Positions 55,901-64,000 of a stretch of DNA of 64,000 nucleotides are shown one piece after another. The DNA is taken from positions 914,001-978,000 of the forward strand of contig JABAKD010000027.1 in assembly GCA_012845835.1 (NCBI GenBank). Direction: 5' to 3'. A model generated the notes under the pieces. That model saw only the letters and a list, made by a program, of their open reading frames with translations. It was not told the DNA's origin and did not search any database. This DNA comes from Undaria pinnatifida. Its lineage: Eukaryota; Sar; Phaeophyceae; Laminariales; Alariaceae. The position numbers and the translations under genes are program-made. Each line of letters opens with the position of its first letter. Within the stretch, counting starts at the first letter, position 1.

Positions 55901-58683
55901 TTTCGGGTGATGATGGATGGTGGATGATGTTGATATCCACCTTCTCATGCTAGGAGTTCAGAAAATTCCCAGAAAATTCTTAGAACCTGCTGCACGCCTA
56001 TTATTAGCGTGGGATAAATCATAGGTGATCCATGCTTAGCTATACATAACAGGTGCATCGTCCGTCCGTGTGAAGAGCTTGTGCATTCCTATTAATAGCT
56101 CGATAAAAATGCCGTCGAGACCTGTGAGGGGAAAAACGACGAAAATCAAGTGACGATTACAGAATCAGAATCGGCCACCGCTGGCTGGCGATGACAAGAT
56201 TGGTTTCCGAACGACAACAATGCAACAATGTAGACACCCGTACGGGACGTGCGCAGCATGACCCATCCTGCTCGTGCTGCTGCGCGCTCAATCTACTGGT
56301 AGACGCTAGAAAATGCCCCAATCGTCGTTAAAGTTTTGTTGCTATACACGGGCCCTAAAAAAGCTTTAGGAGGGGGGGGGGGGCTTCTGGACTTGAGATG
56401 GAAAAAACGACGAAAAACAACTGACGAATAAGGGATCAACGACACGAGCCGACGCGGGCTGCTAGGTTTGAGTCGGGATGCTTTGTACGTCGGAACTCCA
56501 ATCGAATTGAAGGGGTGCACGGCACGACACGCCCGTAGCATCAAACCTATCGTATGGTATGCTGTGCGCTCGCTCTTTCTTATGATAAGTACACACTTGT
56601 CATTTGTTTTAACGCGAATGCACGGCGTCCGAAAGGGAAACCCCGTTGAGACGGGATGGGCGTTTTGGGGGGGGAACGAACTACTTGGAATTATAGTGGA
56701 CTGGTTTTTTATCAAAGAAAAAAAAATGGTGTGGATACCAGGTCATGTCCCCTAGATCGTACCGCCTCATTGCCACTATAATCCTTCGAGGCCATCCTGG
56801 CTCCTCGGGGGCTCTCTGAGGTTATCCTCGTGGCTGACCCCCGAGTGCGCGGTTACGCCTGCAACCCACCTTGGTATGTCTCCACACCTCCCCGCCCAAC
56901 AAGAGATTTGCCTGCTGCGGGACCACCGTCCGACGTTAATTCCGATAGTTCTAGTTTTTTTTTTTAACCCCTTTAGAGATTACTTTTTCAAATTGCTAGC
57001 AATCAATGCGTTTTTTGTTGGCAGTGGTAACTATTCTTGGGGTTCAAATATCTGTTTTGAATTTCCAGCAATTACCTGGTTATTATAAGATACGCCTTCC
57101 AGGGCAAACCTTAACACCGCAGTGGTGAATATTTTAGGGGTCAGACTACGTTCAAATTGCTAGCAGTGAGTGCGCTTTTTAGGTGTTGCAGAAGTAATAT
57201 TAAGGTATCGAGGACTGCTGTACTCGCATTTCGGGGGGGGGGGCGATACTTGGAATTAGAGTACGATCATGTTTGCGGTGGTGATTATCCCTGGGGCTGT
57301 CGTTTGTTCGCTCAACTACGGTGTTGTTTTGTTGCTTGCACCCGTGATTGATCATTTCTCTGTTTGCTGATGTCTTGTTGCGCCCATGGCTGATTGCCTT
57401 GTTACCTTTGCAGTTCAAGGCCCTCGAGTACGGAGCCACGCTAGACCCCGTGACTCTACTAGCTCCCGCCATGGGGAGGCGTGCGAAGGACGGGATAAGG
57501 TGAGCGCGACACATGCCTACTCTCCAAACGAAAATGTTGCATAACGTCAAATAGTGTTCAAATAGTGTGTGTGCGTGTTCTTCGCGTTGGACTGATATGT
57601 CCACCCTTGTACATTCAGCACAACCAGTGTCCGTGCCGATTGGGGCCTCCTTCTATTTCGATTTATAGAGAGACGACCCATTATATGATCGCCCTGGTGG
57701 CGTATCAGGTTATCCTCGAGCCTGGTATAGTTCAGTTTCGTGAGTTCGAATCCCCCCGAGTGCATACTCGTATATATTTGTTGGGACTTTTTCTTGTGCA
57801 CAAATTGACTTGCCGAAAGCTCGAGAGCGTGAGTTAGCAGCACTCGATGAAAAATCGACGAGCAGTGGGATGGCTGAACCCTATGCGCGATAAAAGTTGA
57901 AGGCAAGAACCGGGGGAGAGAAGGGACGACACCTGTGACCACGGCTTGTCCAGAAGCTGGAAAGTGGAATTGTGAGAGAAAAAAAAAATGATCAGCTAAA
58001 TGTGCTCACAACCTAGAAGACAGCTCTTTGGTCACGACGTACGAGGCAGAGATACACATCGGGTGCGCTATTCGCGCTAGAGGTACGGGAAAAAAAACAT
58101 GCAACTCGTGTCACCTGGCATTGAATATTGTTGCTGGGTGACTTGTACCATTTTGTTTTATTCTTCTCCCATATAACCCCGGTGAATCTTGTAGCTCCCG
58201 CGATCGGAAGGCCTGCAACGGATCGGGACGGGATAAGGCCAGCGCGATAGCTGCCTGTCTTGAAATATTGCTGTAGCCAAAATGCCAAAAGTGGAATGCA
58301 TTATTCACGCAGGAGATGCCCGGTAAGAAAAAGGCAATCGTAAACATCACATCACACACATCTAGAAGATATGAGTATCGACGAAATCTTCGATCTCACG
58401 GCTGTATGTATTGTATTTTGATTCTATATGATAACATGTCGCCGGGTGCTTTATATTTTGATATTTGTTTTCCCGGGCACGGCTCCTTGAAATCCTACTG
58501 TAGACCTGCAGCACTAGTTGTTGCAAGCTGCACGATTGCGGTTCGCGCTTACGCGCTCACGGACTCCGGCGGTTACTGCGGAGGGCAGATGATATTTGAG
58601 CACGTGCCAAGCGGGGTCGGGTCCAGGGTGGGAGCAGGTCCGCGTTGGATCAGGATAGAAAGTTGCCCCCAAGCATTAGAGGT
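46979..58683 (+). CDS. Multi-exon gene of unknown function, at least six exons (3' end not found)
   Basis: Plus-strand exons with GT-AG borders and consistent phases: 46979-47063, 48074-48690, 50781-50911, 53352-53472 (or from 53355), 57414-57499, 58504-58683 (or to 58681). The start ATG sits in GCCGCCATG. The protein begins MCKLREVRDCKSVTKVVVVS and continues LSAHLSPSTPVVMSG. Exon 2 carries a glycine run of about 14 and acidic, serine-rich sequence, probably disordered. Later exons give LSKPGLVETLGVGGSAVLEA, VMKGLEIFEHLCPGCSVRYA, FKALEYGATLDPVTLLAPAM and PAALVVASCTIAVRAYALTD. The last exon ends at a GTGAGT donor, so more exons should follow, but none was found before the retrotransposon. I recognise no family. 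Phase agreement across five junctions supports the model; the exon 3 and exon 6 acceptors are the weakest. Confidence 0.6.
47092..47222. repeat. 45-bp tandem repeat, three units
   Basis: Three units of TTAGTGTTGGGTAT followed by TATCGAAAGTTACGATATCG and a short CT-rich spacer. The next 300 bp remain dense in TTCGATA and ATCGATA motifs. Located in intron 1 of the unknown gene. Confidence 0.9.
48691..50780. other. Intron 2 of the unknown gene
   Basis: Two kilobases with no long repeat. A 74-codon AT-rich frame at 49317-49541 uses a TTG start and is not called. A short sequence resembling (A)GCTTTAGTTGATTTCTTACTC duplicated around 50095-50190 (CTTACC..TTCTTAGGGTCATC) is the only repeated feature noticed. 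Confidence 0.4.
51095..51830. repeat. 27-bp minisatellite in intron 3
   Basis: About 27 degenerate units of TATGAGAGGGCCCGTAGTGC plus TCTTTCT. Because the unit is a multiple of three, nine-residue repeat frames (MRGPVVLFL or ERARSALSY) stay open in several phases. They are inside an intron of the plus-strand gene and are not called as genes. Confidence 0.9.
52262..52475. repeat. 11-bp tandem array with a block switch
   Basis: Seven units of GGCATTATGAT followed by about twelve of GACATTATGAT, the last ones degenerate. Confidence 0.95.
52482..52672 (-). repeat. Dispersed repeat family A, copy 4
   Basis: Inverted copy: AGCTGTGAGATCGAAGATTT, CGTCGAAACTCATCTTTGC and AAGGATATAGGTCGGCGACT. It follows the 11-bp array directly. 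Confidence 0.75.
52695..52893 (-). repeat. Dispersed repeat family A, copy 5
   Basis: Inverted copy about 20 bp after copy 4, with the same blocks in the same orientation. The two may descend from a tandem duplication. Confidence 0.75.
53150..53325 (-). repeat. Dispersed repeat family E, copy 2
   Basis: Repeated TATAGTGCCGGT modules in both senses, ending at CCGGCACTATAGAGGGACTA. Inverse relative of 13215-13380. It lies immediately upstream of the fourth exon of the unknown gene. Confidence 0.6.
53673..53735 (+). repeat. Short dispersed repeat shared with 28425-28490
   Basis: Contains CTGGAGCCTGTCCTGTGACC and GGCTTGATTATGCGAGTTAA. Confidence 0.55.
53740..57413. other. Intron 4 of the unknown gene
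   Basis: Long intron with scattered short repeats: GATCTA/TCTAGAT-rich sequence at 54030-54125, GGCGGTAT modules at 55100-55160, and two copies of TTCAAATTGCTAGCA followed by TGCG.TTTTT (about 56990 and 57155). No supported ORF. Confidence 0.4.
57575..58070 (+). repeat. Dispersed repeat family D, copy carrying the SINE
   Basis: The left part has CCACCCTTGTACATTCAGCA, CAACCAGTGTCCGTG and TATAGAGAGACGA. The right part has GCTCACAACCTAGAAGACA and GAGATACACATCGGGTGC. The SINE lies between them at the same relative position as in the 11640 copy. Confidence 0.55.
57688..57988 (+). mobile_element. tRNA-derived SINE, copy 3
   Basis: Same element as 11723-12024, with TGGCGTATCAGG and GAGTTCGAATCCC boxes and an A-run end. 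Flanking ATGATC at both ends may be a short target duplication. It lies in intron 5 of the unknown plus-strand gene. Confidence 0.85.
58171..58247 (+). repeat. Ghost copy of exon 5 of the unknown gene
   Basis: ACCCCGGTGAATCTTGTAGC, CTCCCGCGATCGGAAGGCCTG and GGGACGGGATAAGGCCAGCG repeat the real exon at 57440-57510 (ACCCCGTGACTCTACTAGCT, CTCCCGCCATGGGGAGGCGTG, AGGACGGGATAAGGTGAGCG). Similarity runs on into the intron (GCGCGA..TGCCT). The donor GT has become CC, so this copy cannot splice there. Confidence 0.75.
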
Positions 58684-59227
58684 GTGAGTCGGCACAGTTT
58701 AACGACCACCAACTACCATCTACCAACTAATAGATAAATGCCGTTCGCTACCTAACTGACTTTAGTCGGCAAATCTGGTGGCGAAGCCAGGTTATGGCCA
58801 GCCTGATTGCCGACTTAAGTCGGGCGAGCGAAGCGAGCCAAATTAGCCGCCCCCCGCCGACGACGGGACCCCGGTGCCCCCCCCCCCAAAAAAGTGCATC
58901 CCGCAATTAACAACCTTCCTGCAAGTTTGGAAAACCATTAAGTTTGCTTGTCGGCACCTCCACGAAATGATTGGGTGTCGGTCGGACTAATGGCTACTTG
59001 TGACTTTAGCCGTGTCGACTCACAGGTCTACCAATCATAATGGAGGTGTGGTCTTGGAGTTTGCCCGACAACGCCTTGCTTGAACCGCTGAACCGCTGAC
59101 ATTTGCGTGTGACCTTGCAATTTAGTGCTGCGGTTTTAATATTGCATAAAGGTCTCGTCTGTTTTCCCATACGTTCAGTTTGTTGACGAAGGGTGCAGCT
59201 TCGACGAAATGTTTGAAGTACAGTAGG

Positions 59228-59433
59228 CGGCCCCCTTTAAGGGACCATAGTGCATCGGGTCCCGAAGGTAGCGAATTATCTCATCGCGGAATCCCTTAAA
59301 GGGGGCCATCGACTGTACACTTGACATTGAACCCGAACCTACGTGCGCTCTTTAAGGGACCATAGTGCATGGGGCCCCGAAGATCCCTCATATAGCGAAG
59401 TCCCTTATCGCGGGTTCCCTCGAGGGGGCTATT
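59228..59433. repeat. Pair of small palindromic MITEs
   Basis: The first copy, 59228-59308, has inverted ends GGCCCCCTTTAAGGGA and TCCCTTAAAGGGGGCC. The second, about 59348-59433, shares TTTAAGGGACCATAGTGCAT and ends TTCCCTCGAGGGGGCT. Both have GGGTCCCGAAG-like or GGGCCCCGAAG middles. The rest of 58684-60582 holds no supported gene except tail sequence of the retrotransposon. Confidence 0.65.
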
Positions 59434-60582
59434 GTAAGGTTATTGGGTGGGGACACAGAGTGCCCCCTGCAGGTCTGCCAATTGAGCAGGTCCTCGGAGA
59501 GTACTCACTTTCTTGGCCTTCGTAGAGACCTAGCTTCATTCGATTCCACCAGAGCCCCGGATGACTTCTGAGATCGGAGGCACGTGCCTCCGATCTATTT
59601 CCTAACTTTCCCGAATATAAAACGCCAACCTTATCATACGAAACCCATCCAAATGATCTCAACTTCGGATGATCACAGACCTTTCGAGGCCGTATCTTAA
59701 CACTAGCCCACCCTGATGAGTCGCATATGCAGAAATATGGGAGATTCGAGGAAACTCCGGTTCTACGAACTAGACCATGAGTCGAAGATGCGGCTCCTCA
59801 AAACCCACTCCAACACCTCTAACGGTCTGGCTATGGAGCCAGGAACACGCGAAGAAAAGCGGTTGAAAGAAACGCAGACGCTACAACAAGGCAAAAGTCA
59901 CCCATCAAAAATCTGCCATGTGCCGCCGGTGTGGCGGGGGGGGGCAGAAAAGGCTCTAGAACCTGCCGCATGCCGCCGGCGTGGCGGGGGGGGGCAGGAA
60001 TAGCTCTAGGGCAAACCAACCACAGAAAAGGTACTATGGTGAGGCGAGCCCTCGGCGATATGGAGGGGAACACAGGCGCTAGCACAAGGGAAAAGTCATG
60101 CGAAAAACCTCCCGCGGGCCATCGGCATGGCGGGGGTTAGACGAGGAAACGACAAATACCCGGATGGAAGGTGGCAACACCTACAGCCCCGCGAGGGGAG
60201 GGGGTGTTTAGTCGAAAAAACGAAGTAGAACACATACAACACACAAAAGATAAAAGATGACACACAGACCCATACATAGTCCTGTACCACGTTGCGCGCG
60301 AACAGGGTACGCTGGTCGCCCCCCGGCTCCGGGCTGAGGAGGGCGTCGGCAGGGCGAGATTGAACAACGACGAAAAAGCGACAGCTCTGCGCCTCAGATA
60401 GCGGCGTTTTACCCGGCACTGAGCAGGGGGCTCGGCAGGACGAAAATAAAAAAAAAATGGAAAGAACCGCCCCAAAACCCGACGAAGACTCTCAGGACAC
60501 TACGAACAACCCAAAGACAAAGGCTCGAAACTCATAACCCCAAAAAATGAAGAACTATCGAGGAGCGGTGGCGGCTTAAAAG

Positions 60583-62830
60583 TCAACTGGCCACGGCCGC
60601 GCCTCGAGATTCGTCTACGCTACGTTGGATTCCCCGAGGAAACGCACTGGCGATGTGAACTTGCAAGCACCAAGAGCCTCGTACGGCTCCCGTCAAAGTC
60701 GTGTAGCGCGCCTGGGGAAGAGGAAGTTTATTCGGTCCCGGGTCGTCCAGAAAGCGGACCAGGTATGCCTTGTCCTCGGTAGTGCTCGCGCTGATTTGTC
60801 CAAGCCACCATAACTCATCGTCTTCCTTTAACCAAAAATGGACTCCCTCAGAAAGTACTGTGTCGTGGTAGCGACGGGGCCAATCGGCGCGGGGAACACA
60901 GGCGTAGCCCGGCGCTAGCAAACGTTCCCCGTTGTTGCGGGAGAGCTCGCGCTGTGCCGCCCCGATCCGCGTTCGGCGGTAGAGGCGGTTGGTTTGGCGG
61001 TGCTGGTCCGGGGTTCCGGCCCATTTCCCGCTCCCAGGAAGGTTCGGAGAGTCCCGCCCAATGCGTCTTGTATAGCACCGCGATGACGCCGCCTCGCCCC
61101 CGTACCGACTCATGACCGGTGATCTGCTCCACCCCCAGCCGTTGGAGGGGAGTCGAAACGTCGTCTTGAGTGACGTGGTACGGCGGGGACTTCTTGGAAA
61201 AAATGTTGAGCACGTACTGCGTCAGCCCCGCCGGTAGGAATTGGGCATGTCCCCGCTGTCGTGGGGGTTGGCGCAGGGTTTGCAGCGCTCGATGGCCACA
61301 CGCCGACGAGCGTGCGAACCGGGCAGGTAGGAAGGGAGATCCAAGTAGAGGAGGTCGCGGCCGAGCGGCGAACCGTCCGGGGTCTCGGCGGCGGAGCAGG
61401 GACCGACTGCCAGGATCTTGTACGGGCCCGTCCAGTTAAGCGCGAGTTTGGCCTTGAGTACCTTGGCGTCGGTGTTCGCTTTCACACCCTGGCGGATGGT
61501 AGAGGAAGAATTGTACATCCATACCCAACCACCCGTAGCGAAGTTAGGTGCTGGACGCAACGCGTCGGCGAGGGCGGAGTTTCCGCGGTTAACACGAGAA
61601 ACGGTGAGGGCGTGGTGTGCGCGGACAATGTCGTTCGCGCGCTTTTGCCGGTCGGTGGCCAAGTTGCAATAGACCAGGTGGTCGCGGCCTAGACTCTGGT
61701 GTCCCTCGACGCCAGTGCGGTCGAAAACCATCAGGGGGAGCCGTGAGAGTCTGCCCGTGTGGACCTGGTTGGGCGCCAAACCCGTCGCCGCGCTGATTGA
61801 ATTGTTGCAAGCGAATTCGACGTAAGGCAGATACAAGTTCCAATCGTCTTGTCGTTCGTTGACGACCATAGCCAGCATTTGGGCCATAGTGTGGTTTGCC
61901 CGCTCAACGCCCCCGTTACAGTTGGGATGATAGGAGCTTGCAGCAAGATTCTGCACACCCAACAGCTGATATACAGCTTGTGAAAGCTTGGAGCAGAACT
62001 GCAGTCCGTTGTCCGAGAGTATGGTGCGCGGGCACCCCCACAAAGGGATGTATTGGTTCACCAGGATATTGTCTGTACCTTCCGCGGTGAACTCAGCGGC
62101 AGTGACGGGGAACATGTCGGCCCGACGACTGAAGCGATCGGTGAACATCAGGATGTAGGTGTTGCCTCGTGGTGTGAGCGGAAGGGGCCGAAGTAGTCTA
62201 CACTAACGGCTACACCTGGACCTTCCGGTAGAGGCCTTGAGATGATGGGCCAGCGGACAGTCAGCTGTGGGGTGTTTCGCGCTCGACTCAAGCAGTGGCG
62301 AAGCCACCACCGGGTGCGGACCTTCATGCCAATCCACCAATACAACCGCTCCAGCATGCGCAACGTGCGCGTGGTGCCAAGGTGACAAGAGGCCGTCTAG
62401 TGACAAGCTTGCATGATCCAAGGGCGCATGAGCAGGGGAACGTAGATGCGAATTGGCTCGTCGTTTAGCAAACAAGCAGCTAGCCCCACAGAGTTGGGTT
62501 TGTCAAACCTTGTCGGCGGCAGTGTCGGGTTTCGGACGAGTAGAACGATGTCGTCGGTTGCATGTAGTCGACCCTTACCCGCCAGCTCCTTGATCCTTGA
62601 TGTCTGAGAGGGATGGACGCTTGTGCGAGGTGTAGCACGCTAAAAGTCCGGCGGCAGGACCGATGGCCGGCCGAGAGAGACGTAACGCATCTTGGCGTGG
62701 CACGTCGGCTCAGCGTGCTGCTCTCGCTTCCAATCGGCATGTGAACAACGCGCGACGGAATCAGCGAACCACAGTTCAGCATCGTCGCCGAGGGCGTACG
62801 ACCTTGAATGTACAGTCGGCGTGTCACCAG
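60583..62830 (-). pseudogene. Ty3/gypsy pol remnant: linker, integrase and chromodomain-like tail
   Basis: Read on the minus strand from 62830. A degenerate segment gives DDDIVLLVR-like and LLNDEPIRIYVPLLMR sequence. An integrase zinc-binding region follows (LERLYWWIG, then a damaged Cys pair). The integrase core covers about 62220-61480 with VDYFGPF, SDNGLQF and NGGVERANHT, giving the D, D and E positions. The region ends with a CKPCANPHDSGDMPNS stretch and a chromodomain-like part containing YHVTQDDVSTPLQRL, ITGHESVRGRGG and THWAGLSEPSWERE. The final frame (60583-61113) has VRFLDDPGP. Frameshifts lie near 62190 and 61215, and about 35 bp seem missing near 61030. The element is not functional. 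Reverse transcriptase is absent from the window. Confidence 0.85.
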
Positions 62831-62860
62831 GAGAAGGCGTGAGCCGTAAGAGAGGAGTTC

Positions 62861-63983
62861 CTATATAGGCTCTGCGTGGTCACGGTCGGACGGTAGTGGC
62901 ACCGTGCGGACCGGCGAGTCGGCAAGAGCAGGGTCGCGGCGGCGGGCGGAGCCGGCCGCGGCCGTGGGACTCGCGGCGGGGTTGTACCTCGTCTGGAAGA
63001 TGGCCGAGGGGCCCCGCCGGTCCCGGATCCATAATCTACAGCGGGGTTGCATTACCCGATGCTGTCGCTGTTCGTCAGAGCGTCGTCGACGACGGAGGGG
63101 CTGGAGTGCCAAGCAAGGCGGAGACGGACACACTCGAACCGGTGGTCTCGGCGGGGGCCGACTCCTGTAGAGAACTCCGGGATAGAGGAGTCGACTGTGC
63201 GACGGGCGTCGCTGCAGCCGGGGCTTCTGCGGAGCCAGTGCCGCCCTCGATGGGTATGGCAAAAACCGAATCAAAAACGGTGTCAGCGGCAGGCGAAACC
63301 GACCCGCGGCCGGTACAGCCTTTGGTAGTGGCAACGGAGGCAGAACCACGAGCGATGAATTTCCCCGGGGAAGCAGAAAGGCCGTCAATCCTTATTCGTG
63401 GCTCGTGTGTGCGAAAATCGTGAAATGCGGTAGAGGTGAGAGGGAGCCCACCCAAGGCAGCATGTTCAGTGCGGGGCACGAGCCCACCCAAGACAGTGCT
63501 TTCGGCGAGGGGTTCGAGTCCACCCAAAGCAGTGCTTTCGGTGTGGGGCACGAGCCCACCCAAAACGGCGCTTTCGGCGAGGGGCGCAAGTCCACCCAAA
63601 CCGACGCCTGGGATCGGCGAGGAGGGAGTGCGCAGCCCGCTGGTCCGTAGGAGGTAGATACCGCTTTCTCCAACGGGGTTGAGGCTTGCCAACCCCACGG
63701 GGTTGAAGTTTGTCAAGCCACTGCGGTCGTACTCGGTAGCAGGCTCTGGAAAACGGGCCAGAAAAATCGGCGATGCCGTTGGCGCTACCTTTGCGGTACT
63801 CGAGTGCTCAATCGAACGCGGTGACGAACTCAAGCTACCGCTGGACTCGTGCATTGAGGGTCGCCACTTTGCCAATGCTCTCCTGTGTCTTGTGGCCGGA
63901 GAATATGCAGAACTTTGATCCCCACAGTACCCTCGGAGGCGTTTGGGAGCCCAAACAATGCTGTCGGTCCCCAAATCTAGAGG
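62861..63983 (-). pseudogene. Retrotransposon gag-like region, adjoining the pol remnant
   Basis: Long minus-strand frames upstream of the pol remnant. Residues encoded at about 63455-63600 form five 12-residue repeats (GLAPLAESAVLG and GLVPRTEHAALG types). Pro/Ser/Ala-rich sequence follows, broken by a frame change near 63075. It lies where gag would be expected for this element, but no zinc knuckle or capsid motif was recognised, so gag is a positional inference. It joins directly to the end of the RNase H/linker part, implying a deletion of protease and reverse transcriptase. Confidence 0.45.
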
Positions 63984-64000
63984 AGTCTAGTGCCTCTCCG

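Noticed and set aside
59831-60475. Minus-strand ORFs downstream of the retrotransposon pol remnant
   Set aside because: GC-rich or T-rich sequence in untranslated or LTR-like territory, no protein similarity. LTR borders could not be fixed, so no LTR is called either.

Overview
The window looks like nuclear DNA of a stramenopile, most likely a brown alga. The reasons are: genes with many small exons and long, repeat-filled introns with GT-AG junctions; a decayed Ty3/gypsy retrotransposon; hAT transposon remains; many microsatellites and minisatellites; and a nuclear copy of the start of mitochondrial cox2 whose protein resembles brown-algal COX2. The lineage is inferred from protein resemblance recalled from memory, not from a search.

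Three parts carry the gene content. (1) 1-11 kb: a 600-residue low-complexity ORF on the minus strand (1699-3501), a short plus-strand ORF resembling the first OB-fold of Stn1 (3815-4153), a broken hAT transposase tail (about 6630-7065), and an isolated plus-strand terminal exon (10984-11081). (2) 24.9-38.0 kb, minus strand: an 11-exon gene for the spliceosomal factor Prp38 (PRPF38A type). Its exons join in phase into an 846-residue protein with a conserved Prp38 domain followed by a very long arginine/serine-rich tail. This is the best-supported gene here. (3) 46.98-58.68 kb, plus strand: at least six exons with matching phases encode a protein I do not recognise. From about 60.6 kb to the right edge lies a degenerate, internally deleted chromodomain-type Ty3/gypsy element on the minus strand.

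Most of the rest is repeats. They include: three non-autonomous hAT-like elements built from GGGTC pentamers, one with a perfect 8-bp target duplication 254 bp upstream of the Prp38 start codon; three copies of a tRNA-derived SINE of about 300 bp; a piggyBac-like TTAA MITE; an almost perfect 159-bp palindrome; two arrays of a 42-bp hairpin unit; and several dispersed families of 80-220 bp.

The most unusual observation is the presence of 'ghost' copies of exon edges, with their splice-site surroundings, inside introns next to the real exon. They occur for exons 3 and 4 of the Prp38 gene and exon 5 of the unidentified gene. A second genome-scale oddity is the excess of the 9-mer TACC(A/T)GGTA, one copy of which sits inside the mitochondrial insert. 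All matches and counts were made by eye.
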